Positions 17,824-25,232 of a DNA stretch of 49,702 nucleotides are shown piece by piece. The position numbers and the translations under genes were made by a program. This DNA comes from an uncultured Pelagibacteraceae bacterium. Lineage in GTDB: Bacteria > Pseudomonadota > Alphaproteobacteria > Pelagibacterales > Pelagibacteraceae. Below the pieces are notes generated by a model. It did no database searches, was not told where the DNA came from, and saw only the letters and a program-made list of their open reading frames with translations. Positions within the stretch are counted from its first letter, which is position 1. The number at the start of each line of letters is the position of its first letter. The stretch spans positions 68,134 through 117,835 of the forward strand of contig CACBRW010000001.1 in NCBI GenBank assembly GCA_902541745.1, given 5' to 3'.

Positions 17824-18266
17824 TTAATTATTTCTATTTTATCACCTATATTTATTTTAGATGAAGAAAGAATTTGGCATCTAAGACCACCTTTTCTCAT
17901 AAATTCTTTAAGGATATTTTTTTGATCGAGCATTTCAGTCAAATGTCGACACGGACGACATAATTCTATCCCCTCTAATTCAACATTTCCTACCTTTAAT
18001 TTTTTTCCAATTAAATCATTTAATTGAATGCCTTTTGTAACAATATTCCTTCTAAAATTGATGTAAGGTATATCTAGCCCAAATTTAACATTGTATTCAT
18101 CAATATTTTCAGACTCTATTAATGATATTTGGTTATAAGGATCATTAAAATCATGAAAATGTCGATCACCTACAATTCCTTTATTTGCTAAAACCTCAAT
18201 CGAAATTACTTCTTTGATTGGTTGATTGTTATTAGCAGCAATTCCTAATTTAAATACTTCGGCCAT
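17820..18266 (-). CDS. MOSC domain protein
   Basis: A 148-residue stand-alone MOSC domain, the beta-barrel fold also found at the C-terminus of molybdenum-cofactor sulfurase. GIVGDRHF near 30-37 and the conserved cysteine in ELCRPCRHL near 105 are the family landmarks. Such proteins (YiiM/YuaD-like) are thought to handle the sulfurated molybdenum cofactor or reduce N-hydroxylated compounds. Genes for Mo-cofactor work (mobA, moeA) lie 8 kb away but not in the same unit. It is divergent from the PhyH gene. Confidence 0.85.
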   Translation of the reverse strand: MAEVFKLGIAANNNQPIKEVISIEVLANKGIVGDRHFHDFNDPYNQISLIESENIDEYNVKFGLDIPYINFRRNIVTKGIQLNDLIGKKLKVGNVELEGIELCRPCRHLTEMLDQKNILKEFMRKGGLRCQILSSSKINIGDKIEIIN

Positions 18267-18272
18267 AAATTA

Positions 18273-18299
18273 TTGAAGAAATAGTTGAGCTCATATAAT
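18273..18299 (+). promoter_or_regulatory. Possible promoter for the PhyH-Gfo/Idh run
   Basis: In the 47-base gap between MOSC and PhyH, TTGAAG (18273-18278) and a perfect TATAAT (18294-18299) are separated by 15 bases, shorter than ideal. Initiation would be near 18306, leaving a leader under 10 bases before the ATG at 18314, so the mRNA may be nearly leaderless. Confidence 0.35.
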
Positions 18300-18313
18300 C
18301 TTTTTAAAATAAT

Positions 18314-19138
18314 ATGACTTATCTATCATCAAATCAACTTAAACAGTATGAAGATCAAGGGTACATATACCCTATTACAGTATTATCTAGTAGTGAGGCA
18401 TTAGAGACAAGAGAAGAAATAGAATTGATTGAAAAAAAAATACCAAATGAGATAGATAAGTCGGGAAGATATAATGTTCATTTAATTTCACCAAAACTTG
18501 ATTCGATCGTTCATAATTCAAAAATTTTAGATGCTGTAGAAAGTATTATTGGAAAAAATATCTTAGTTTGTAGCACTACTTTATTTATTAAAAACCCAAA
18601 TGAACATGATTTTGTAAGCTACCATCAAGATGCAAAGTATATAGGATTAGAACCTCATAATTGGGTTACGGCATGGGTAGCATTAACAGATTCGAACGAG
18701 AACAACGGATGTATGAAAATGTGGCCTAAATCACATATAAATATTAAAGATCACAATGAAAAATTTAATGAAGGAAATTTACTTACCAGGGGACAAACAG
18801 TAGAGAATGTGCCTGAAGACGAAGTTAAATCTATAGAACTAAAAGCTGGTCAAATGTCTTTGCATCATCCAAGAGTAGTACATGGGTCAGGCATTAACAA
18901 AAGTAATGATAGAAGAATAGGATTTGTTATTCAAAGTTATATAGGCACAAACGTAAAACAAACCTTAGGTAAAAATAGTGTTCAAATTGCAAGAGGAGAG
19001 GATAACTATCATCATCATGAAATTATAAACAGAACTAATGCTTTAATGAGTGAAGAAAGTATTTTACTTAGAAAAAAAGAAAATGATTACTTGCATGAAA
19101 TTTTTTATAAGGGTGCAAAACAAAAAGGATCTTATTAG
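18314..19138 (+). CDS. Phytanoyl-CoA dioxygenase (PhyH) family Fe(II)/2-oxoglutarate oxygenase
   Basis: A 274-residue member of the PhyH family, which hydroxylates small molecules or lipids with Fe(II), O2 and 2-oxoglutarate. The iron triad is visible: H104-x-D106 in YHQDAKY and H190 in VVHGSGIN, with R200/R201 placed to bind 2-oxoglutarate. Because the HxD aspartate is present it should hydroxylate rather than chlorinate, unlike SyrB2-type halogenases. It begins a rightward run of five closely spaced genes with two Gfo/Idh oxidoreductases, suggesting hydroxylation followed by oxidation of one substrate. The substrate is unknown. Confidence 0.88.
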   Translation: MTYLSSNQLKQYEDQGYIYPITVLSSSEALETREEIELIEKKIPNEIDKSGRYNVHLISPKLDSIVHNSKILDAVESIIGKNILVCSTTLFIKNPNEHDFVSYHQDAKYIGLEPHNWVTAWVALTDSNENNGCMKMWPKSHINIKDHNEKFNEGNLLTRGQTVENVPEDEVKSIELKAGQMSLHHPRVVHGSGINKSNDRRIGFVIQSYIGTNVKQTLGKNSVQIARGEDNYHHHEIINRTNALMSEESILLRKKENDYLHEIFYKGAKQKGSY

Positions 19139-19141
19139 TTT

Positions 19142-20152
19142 ATGAAAAAAGCACTAAACCTTGGGGTAATCGGAATAGATCATGGTCATATTTTTGATAT
19201 GCTAGATGAAATGATCAAAGAAGGTTGTAGCTGTAATTATTTCTGGACAGATGGGGACCCTTTAACTCTTCAAGAATTTAATAAAAAGTATCCAAATATT
19301 AAAAGAAAAGAAAATAAAGAGGAAATATTAAATGACTCATCTATTGATATGATTTTAATATCCTCGATCCCTGTAGATAGAGCTGGTCATTCAATAGATG
19401 CATTAAAAGCCGGTAAAGATGTTATGGTAGATAAACCAGGCTGTACTACCCTAGATCAGTTAAATAATTTGAAAAACACTGTAAAAGAAACTGGAAAGAT
19501 ATGGTCTGTAAATTTTTCTGAAAGATTTCATGTTGCTGCAGTTGCTAAAGCAGAAGAATTAGTCAATGAGGGAAAAATTGGTAAAATAAAGCAAACGATT
19601 GGAACTGGTCCCCATAGACAGGGTAATTATGATAGACCTGATTGGTTTTATAATCGTCAAAGTTATGGAGGAATTATTACCGATATTGGTTCTCACCAAA
19701 TTCATCAATTTTTAGTTTTTACAAACTCAAATCAGGCAAAAATAAACCATGCATTAGTAGAAAATACGACAAAGAAAGATATGCCTGGTTTTCAAGATTT
19801 TGGTGAAGTGAACCTTACTGGTAATGGTGGGCACGGATATGTACGCCTAGATTGGTTTACTCCAGATTCCCTTCCAACTTGGGGAGATGGAAGATTATTA
19901 ATACTTGGAGACAAAGGTTTTATTGAAATAAGAAAATATACAGATTTAGCAAAATCGGAAAAAGGTAATCATTTATTTTTAGCAAATAATGATGAAGTGA
20001 AACACATTGACTGTTCTAATGTTAAGCTGCCCTACTTTAGTAATTTAATTATTGATGTTTTAAACAGAACTGAAACTGCATGTCCTCAAGATCTTACTTA
20101 TCTTTCAATGGAACTTGCTATTAAAGCTCAAGAGCAAGCTGAAAAAAAATGA
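19142..20152 (+). CDS. Gfo/Idh/MocA family oxidoreductase (first)
   Basis: A 336-residue NAD(P)-dependent oxidoreductase of the glucose-fructose oxidoreductase/inositol dehydrogenase type. An N-terminal Rossmann domain and a C-terminal beta-sheet substrate domain are present; GGIITDIGSHQIHQFL (about 179-194) carries the usual D/H catalytic pair. Two motifs deviate: the dinucleotide loop reads GVIGIDHGH instead of GxGxxA/G, and the EKP motif reads VDKPG. It starts 3 bases after the PhyH gene and overlaps the next Gfo/Idh gene by 4 bases. Likely a sugar, inositol or related polyol; no narrower call is possible. Confidence 0.88.
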   Translation: MKKALNLGVIGIDHGHIFDMLDEMIKEGCSCNYFWTDGDPLTLQEFNKKYPNIKRKENKEEILNDSSIDMILISSIPVDRAGHSIDALKAGKDVMVDKPGCTTLDQLNNLKNTVKETGKIWSVNFSERFHVAAVAKAEELVNEGKIGKIKQTIGTGPHRQGNYDRPDWFYNRQSYGGIITDIGSHQIHQFLVFTNSNQAKINHALVENTTKKDMPGFQDFGEVNLTGNGGHGYVRLDWFTPDSLPTWGDGRLLILGDKGFIEIRKYTDLAKSEKGNHLFLANNDEVKHIDCSNVKLPYFSNLIIDVLNRTETACPQDLTYLSMELAIKAQEQAEKK

Positions 20153-21228
20153 AAAAATATCAAGTAGCAATAATTGGAACCAATATAGGAGCAAAACATT
20201 TTGAAGATTTTCAAAAAGTATCTGGGAGATTTAATGTTCATACATTATGTGGTTTAACTAGGGAAGTTATAGATAAAATATTATTATCAAATACTGAGAC
20301 AAAAGTTTCTTTAAATTTTAACGATGTATTAAAAGTTAAAGAAATTGATCTAATTGATATTTGTCTCCCACCCCATTTACATTTTTCTGCTTGTAAAAAA
20401 GCTATGGAAGCTGGAAAGCATGTAATCTGTGAAAAACCATTAGTTTCAAGTCTTAAAGAAATAGATGAATTAGAAAAAATTAGCAAAAAAACTGGTAAGA
20501 TTATTTTCCCAGTATTTCAATATCGATATGGTCTAGGATTTTCAAAATTAAAAGCATTAATCAAATCTCGTTTGGCAGGAAAACCATTGGTTGCCTCCTT
20601 AGAGACTCATTGGAATAGAGGAAAAGATTACTATTCAAAACCTTGGAGAGGAACTTGGGAAGGTGAACAAGGTGGAGCAATTTTAAGTCACTCTATTCAT
20701 ATTCATGATTTAGTGAGTATGATCCTAGGTCCTGTTTCAAATGTTTTTGCAAAATTAACAACTAGAGTAAATAATATTGAGGTTGAGGATTGTGCTGCTC
20801 TTTCTATTGAAATGGAGAACGGCACATTGGTTACAAGCTCAATCACACTTGGAGCTGCAAATGATACTAGTAGACTTCGATTTTGTTTTGAAGGCTTAAC
20901 AGCTGAGTCTGGTGCATCAACAGATAAACCATATAGTCCAGCTGATGATAAATGGGACTTTTTACCAAGAGCTCCTATAACTCAAGCTCAAATAGATGAA
21001 GTACTATCAAAAGTAAAAGAACCAAAATCATGGTATGCAGGTATGTTTGAAGAAATTGCTAATAAACTAGATGGATCTCCTAGTGATGAGGTAACTTTAT
21101 CAGATGCTAGAAAATCTCTAGAATTTGTAACCGCTGTGTATGATTCTTCTAGACAAAATAAGAATATTAAACTTCCAATCAATAAAAATAATCCTTTATA
21201 TAATTCTTGGTTACCTTTAAATAATTAA
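20149..21228 (+). CDS. Gfo/Idh/MocA family oxidoreductase (second)
   Basis: A 359-residue Gfo/Idh protein with canonical motifs: N-terminal VAIIGTNIGAKHF, the CEKPL motif at about 101-105, and the GGAILSHSIHIHDLVSM segment carrying the catalytic histidine. It is only distantly similar to the preceding gene, so the pair is not a recent duplication and probably acts on successive intermediates or as different subunits. The start overlaps the upstream stop (ATGA), indicating coupling. A small unknown gene follows after 2 bases. Confidence 0.9.
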   Translation: MKKYQVAIIGTNIGAKHFEDFQKVSGRFNVHTLCGLTREVIDKILLSNTETKVSLNFNDVLKVKEIDLIDICLPPHLHFSACKKAMEAGKHVICEKPLVSSLKEIDELEKISKKTGKIIFPVFQYRYGLGFSKLKALIKSRLAGKPLVASLETHWNRGKDYYSKPWRGTWEGEQGGAILSHSIHIHDLVSMILGPVSNVFAKLTTRVNNIEVEDCAALSIEMENGTLVTSSITLGAANDTSRLRFCFEGLTAESGASTDKPYSPADDKWDFLPRAPITQAQIDEVLSKVKEPKSWYAGMFEEIANKLDGSPSDEVTLSDARKSLEFVTAVYDSSRQNKNIKLPINKNNPLYNSWLPLNN

Positions 21229-21230
21229 AC

Positions 21231-21698
21231 ATGGCAGATTCAAATAAAGCACCAAACGATTTTTTTGACAATTGGAATAAAATCCAATCAATGTCGTATA
21301 AAAACGTCATTGGACTTATTGTAAAGAGAAGTAGCGAAAAAAAGATATTAGCTTTAATCCAAATTGAATTAGATCAATTTTCAGAAAATGTTCAAAAGGA
21401 TTTAACTATTTCTGAAACAAGTTCTTTCTACCACGAAATATCTTATCTTTTCAGAGACTCAAACTGGTGGTCAAGTGCTACAGTAACAGACGCTTGTAAA
21501 TATTATTTAAACTGTGCGAGAAATAATATTTCTTATTTTGAAAACTATGTAGAGGCAGATAGTGATTTGTCTCAAAATCAAAAAAATGAGATATTTGCCT
21601 TATATCAATTATGTACTTTATTTGTTTCTTGGAATGCTATTAAGGAAAAAAAGATTAGAGAAATTATAGATATTAGAAAAAGTTTATTGTTTAGATAA
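21231..21698 (+). CDS. Conserved-looking hypothetical protein
   Basis: A 155-residue acidic, aromatic-rich soluble protein that I do not recognise. It has no signal peptide, membrane segment or cofactor motif. It looks helical, with segments such as YKNVIGLIVKRSSEKK and NNISYFENYVEAD. It starts 2 bases after the second Gfo/Idh gene and precedes another small gene by 11 bases, so it is very probably part of the same transcript. The normal composition and tight packing argue for a real gene. Confidence 0.65.
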   Translation: MADSNKAPNDFFDNWNKIQSMSYKNVIGLIVKRSSEKKILALIQIELDQFSENVQKDLTISETSSFYHEISYLFRDSNWWSSATVTDACKYYLNCARNNISYFENYVEADSDLSQNQKNEIFALYQLCTLFVSWNAIKEKKIREIIDIRKSLLFR

Positions 21699-21709
21699 AA
21701 TTCATCAGT

Positions 21710-21937
21710 ATGAACAAAGAAAACGCAAGTAAACTCTGGAAAATTATTCAGGAAGCTGGCGATTACTTGGTGGGACAATTACCTGACCATCCAAACCATC
21801 CTAAAGGAAGAAACCCTTACGCGCATGTTGCAATATGTGTAAAAAGTAAATTCAATGCGAGCTACAAAGATATTCCTGATGAAAAATATAATGATGTTAT
21901 TAAATACATTGAATTTTTAAAACAAAATCCAAATTAA
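21710..21937 (+). CDS. Small hypothetical protein, His/Pro-rich centre
   Basis: A 75-residue protein with no family I can name. Residues 23-40 are notable: LPDHPNHPKGRNPYAHVA, a histidine/proline-rich loop, flanked by helices (ASKLWKIIQEAGDYL and DEKYNDVIKYIEFLKQ). This could be a metal- or ligand-binding loop, but that is speculation. It is the last gene of the PhyH-Gfo/Idh run; its stop abuts the convergent amidinotransferase stop with no bases between. Confidence 0.6.
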   Translation: MNKENASKLWKIIQEAGDYLVGQLPDHPNHPKGRNPYAHVAICVKSKFNASYKDIPDEKYNDVIKYIEFLKQNPN

Positions 21938-23053
21938 TTATTGTTTTGGAAAATAATCTTTGAGTTCACCTTCTCGGTAAACATCAGCAGTACAACAATG
22001 TAAACCCCCACCAAAAGCATAGGCATCTCTAAGTTCTACTGGTACAACTTCCATTCCTAATTTATCTAATTGTTCAGCTTGATATGTTTCACTTTTTTCC
22101 ACACAAACGGTTTTAGGATCCAAAACTAAAACATTCATTGATAGCCAAGTTGATGAATAACATAAAGGCGGTGGTTCATTATGTGCTGGTTGTGCACTAT
22201 CTACAATTTCCCAACCATTGTCCTTAAATAATTTTCTTTGTTCTTTAGGAAGTCTTCTTTGTGGGTTATTGATAATTAAACCCTCTTTAATTGGTGTAAA
22301 AGTTGCATCAATGTGAATTGGATAAGGATCACCTGGAAAGTTAACTGAATGAACTCTGTGATCTTTATAATGTCTCTTTAACCAATCAATTCCTTTTAAA
22401 TTTGTTGTAAAACCATGTTGAACAACTAAATCTTTACCAAATCTTAGTACGTCCGCTGCATCAAATAATGGTTCCTCTTCAGTAGTTACAAAATATTTTT
22501 TTTCAGTCCACTCTAATCTTTTTTGAACACCAATTTTATCTGATAGATAATCTTTCCTATAATCTGCGTCAGTTAATCTTGGCTTTGGAGCAGACTCGTG
22601 CCTCATGTTTGGATCTTGATTATAATAATCTTTTAGAAGTGGTCGATAACATAAATATTCAAACCAACGACAACGGTAACTCATTGTAGCTTCTAAAATT
22701 TCATTTCCTACTGTTAACAAAACATCTCTTGGAGGCATGCATCCAAACATTGTTTCAGCTTTCCAATCTGGAGTTGATGTTTTTTGATTAAAATCTATTG
22801 GTGTTGGTCGATCAACCTTAATGCCTCTTTTTTCAAGCATGTTTGAAAAATTATCTAATAATTCATTTGCTTTATCTACAGTATCTTTTGTTCTTGGTCC
22901 AAACTTACCTCGCATATCACTATCTTCAGGAACTTTTGCATCTAATGCTGGCTCTGGTGCAGGAATACATGTGCCATCTGCTCTGCCGACAATTACATGT
23001 TTTAACGGATCCCACTCATTCCAACTATTAACAATAGTTTTATTCTCACTCAT
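21938..23053 (-). CDS. Arginine:glycine-type amidinotransferase (GATM-like)
   Basis: A 371-residue homologue of L-arginine:glycine amidinotransferase, which reversibly moves the amidino group of arginine to glycine, giving ornithine and guanidinoacetate. Opening SWNEWDPLKHVIVGRA, RDVLLTVGNEILEA and SSTWLSMNVLVLD closely follow the animal enzyme as I know it. The catalytic triad is intact with the same spacing: D198 (LFDAAD), H247 (HIDATF) and C353 (GGGLHCCTADV). The guanidinium- and carboxylate-binding D110, D249 and R266 also align. It is 5 bases downstream of the creatinase gene on the same strand. A different amine acceptor, as in StrB-type enzymes, is possible, but the GATM-like core favours glycine. 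Confidence 0.88.
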   Translation of the reverse strand: MSENKTIVNSWNEWDPLKHVIVGRADGTCIPAPEPALDAKVPEDSDMRGKFGPRTKDTVDKANELLDNFSNMLEKRGIKVDRPTPIDFNQKTSTPDWKAETMFGCMPPRDVLLTVGNEILEATMSYRCRWFEYLCYRPLLKDYYNQDPNMRHESAPKPRLTDADYRKDYLSDKIGVQKRLEWTEKKYFVTTEEEPLFDAADVLRFGKDLVVQHGFTTNLKGIDWLKRHYKDHRVHSVNFPGDPYPIHIDATFTPIKEGLIINNPQRRLPKEQRKLFKDNGWEIVDSAQPAHNEPPPLCYSSTWLSMNVLVLDPKTVCVEKSETYQAEQLDKLGMEVVPVELRDAYAFGGGLHCCTADVYREGELKDYFPKQ

Positions 23054-23058
23054 AAGGA

Positions 23059-24276
23059 TTAGTTTTTTATAATATTATGCTCAGGGCCGAAAGGAAATTT
23101 TGTAATATTTTCTATTCCATCTTTACCAATCACTAAAATATCGTGTTCTCTATATCCACCTGCGCCAGGGTTACCCTCTGGTATCATTATCATTGGCTCC
23201 ATTGAAACAACCATATTTTCCTCAAGAACAGTGTCAATATCTTCTCTTAATTCTAAACCAGCTTCTCTTCCATAAAAGTGTGAAAGCATACCAAATGAAT
23301 GTCCATAACCAAATGTTCGGTAGTGAAGGTAACCAAGCTCAGCAAAAAGTTCATTAAGCTCATGACAAATATCAGAACATTTAACGCCTGGTTTAATTAA
23401 TTCTAATCCTTTTTTATGAACTTTAACATTTGCCTCCCATGCTTTAAGTGAGGCATCATCAGCATGATCTAAAAATAAAGTTCGCTCAAGTGCAGTGTAA
23501 TATCCGGAGATCATCGGAAAAGTATTTAAAGATAAAATATCTCCTTTGACTAATTTTCTATTTGTCTTTGGATTATGAGCTCCATCAGTATTGATACCAG
23601 ATTGAAACCATACCCAAGTGTCCATGTACTCTGCACCAGGATAGCTTTTGACAATCTCTCTTTCCATTCTATCTCTTGCTGCCATTGCCACTTCAATCTC
23701 TGTATTATCTTCTCTAATATTTTTAACTATTTCTTCACCACCAATGTCTGCAATTCTTGCACCATTTCTTATGATCTCAATTTCTTCTTCAGATTTAATC
23801 ATTCTAAGTTTCATTAGATCTTTTGAAACATCGCTAAAAATAGAGAAAGTAAAAATAGACCCTATTTTTTCTCGCATATCTAAGGTGACATGATCATTTT
23901 CAATTCCAATATTTTTTGGAGGTTCGTCTCTTCCAATAATTGAAACAATAGCTCTTAAAAAATTATCTCTTTTCCAATCAGTATAAATAACGTTATTACA
24001 ATGAGATCTACGCCATGGTTGACCTGCATCAATATTAGCTGAAATTGTTGAGATTTTATTTTGAGTGATCACACATCCGTATGGTCTACCAAAAGAGCAA
24101 TAAATAAATCCAGTGTAATATGCAACGTTATGCATTGAGGTTAAGATGACCATATCAAAACCATTTTGATCCATCACTGATCTAAGTTTGCTTACTCGAT
24201 CATTATATTCTTTATCTGTGAAAGGTAATTTTACTTTTTCACCATTTTTAAGTTCAAAGAAATCTGGTCGTTCCAT
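23059..24276 (-). CDS. Creatinase (creatine amidinohydrolase), M24 fold
   Basis: Hydrolyses creatine to sarcosine and urea. The protein has the pita-bread fold but not the peptidase metal site: the metal-binding aspartates of aminopeptidase P are replaced (SLNTFP, LERTLF). The active-site set known from Pseudomonas creatinase is present with an offset of 0-2: F62 and R64 (SFGRP), H234 (GAHNP), E264 (ALERT), R337 (YGREAG) and E360 (SMEPM). Length 405 equals the family's 403-405. Long stretches such as SANIDAGQPWRR and FPFGPEHNII match the characterised enzyme as I recall it. It lies between an EamA transporter (1 base upstream) and the amidinotransferase (5 bases downstream). The commonest misannotation would be Xaa-Pro peptidase. 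Confidence 0.9.
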   Translation of the reverse strand: MERPDFFELKNGEKVKLPFTDKEYNDRVSKLRSVMDQNGFDMVILTSMHNVAYYTGFIYCSFGRPYGCVITQNKISTISANIDAGQPWRRSHCNNVIYTDWKRDNFLRAIVSIIGRDEPPKNIGIENDHVTLDMREKIGSIFTFSIFSDVSKDLMKLRMIKSEEEIEIIRNGARIADIGGEEIVKNIREDNTEIEVAMAARDRMEREIVKSYPGAEYMDTWVWFQSGINTDGAHNPKTNRKLVKGDILSLNTFPMISGYYTALERTLFLDHADDASLKAWEANVKVHKKGLELIKPGVKCSDICHELNELFAELGYLHYRTFGYGHSFGMLSHFYGREAGLELREDIDTVLEENMVVSMEPMIMIPEGNPGAGGYREHDILVIGKDGIENITKFPFGPEHNIIKN

Positions 24277-24277
24277 A

Positions 24278-25183
24278 TTAATTTAATGCTATATATCTCT
24301 TGTTCCATCTCATTATTAAACTGTAATAAAATATAGATACAAAAAGAAAAAAACCACCGATTATAGTATTTGTGGATGGCACTTCGTTAATGCCAAATAA
24401 TGGCAACCAAACCCAAAAAATTCCACCTACAACTTCAGTTAAAGATAATAAAGTTAATTCTGCTGCTGGTATCGCTTTAGATCCTATTGAATATAAAATT
24501 AAACCAAAACAAACTAGTGTACCATGCAAAGAAAATAAAGCTCCGTTATAGCTAGATGAAAAGAAGACTAAATTGTTTGATAAAATCATAATTGTTGCAA
24601 ATACAAAACAAAAGAAACCTGAAAAAGCTACAGTTGTGAATTTTGGTGTTTCTTTTCTCCATCTTAGAGTTACAGAAAAAACTGAGAAACCAATTGAAGA
24701 AGTTAAACCAAATACAAAACCAATTAATGATTTTTCACCAGTGTTTCCAAGTGCCATAATAATGATACCAACTGTTGCAATTATTATTGATATCCACACA
24801 TTGAGAGAAATTTTTTCTCTTAAAAATAAAAATGCCAATAGTGCTGTAAAAAAAGGCATTGCTGCTAAACAAAGCAAAGTAACTGCAGCGCTAGTATTTG
24901 TAATTGAATAAATAAATGTAATCATAGCGATCCCCAATCCAGATCCACCGATTACTCCAGATAAACCTATTTTATAATAGTTTTTGTAAAAATTTTTCCC
25001 TTCCTCGAAAAATAAATAAAGATTTAATAAGATGAAAATTGTTAAACCTCTTCCAAAAATATACTGCCAAGGCACCAATTGAGGATTATCCATGTATCGA
25101 ACTACTAATGGGCCAAACGACCATAATAGACCGGCAAAAAGTACAACAGGAATGGCTATTCTTGGATTTCTCAACTCTAACAT
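24278..25183 (-). CDS. EamA/DMT-family transporter in the creatinase cassette
   Basis: Inner-membrane protein of 301 residues with about ten hydrophobic segments in two EamA repeats; LAAMPFFTALLAFLFLREKIS (about 104-124) and LTLLSLTEVVGGIFWVWLPLFGINEVPS close the two halves. It is the first gene of the leftward unit followed by creatinase (1-base gap) and amidinotransferase. Co-transcription suggests transport of creatine, guanidinoacetate, urea or a related compound, but direction and substrate cannot be read from sequence. It is 49 bases downstream of moeA on the same strand. Confidence 0.86.
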   Translation of the reverse strand: MLELRNPRIAIPVVLFAGLLWSFGPLVVRYMDNPQLVPWQYIFGRGLTIFILLNLYLFFEEGKNFYKNYYKIGLSGVIGGSGLGIAMITFIYSITNTSAAVTLLCLAAMPFFTALLAFLFLREKISLNVWISIIIATVGIIIMALGNTGEKSLIGFVFGLTSSIGFSVFSVTLRWRKETPKFTTVAFSGFFCFVFATIMILSNNLVFFSSSYNGALFSLHGTLVCFGLILYSIGSKAIPAAELTLLSLTEVVGGIFWVWLPLFGINEVPSTNTIIGGFFLFVSIFYYSLIMRWNKRYIALN

Positions 25184-25232
25184 ATTGAGAAATCTAATTG
25201 TAAATAGAATTTTCTACAACAAAAATACGTTT

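Noticed and set aside
18314..19138. PhyH gene as a halogenase (chlorinating enzyme)
   Set aside because: Iron motif is HQD with the aspartate present; non-haem halogenases have Gly or Ala there.
21925..21960. TCCAAA/TTTGGA inverted repeat at the convergent junction as a terminator
   Set aside because: Only six weak base pairs and an AT-rich loop; not distinguishable from chance at this composition.
23059..24276. Annotation as Xaa-Pro aminopeptidase
   Set aside because: The metal-binding aspartates are replaced (SLNTFP, LERTLF) and the creatinase-specific residues are present.
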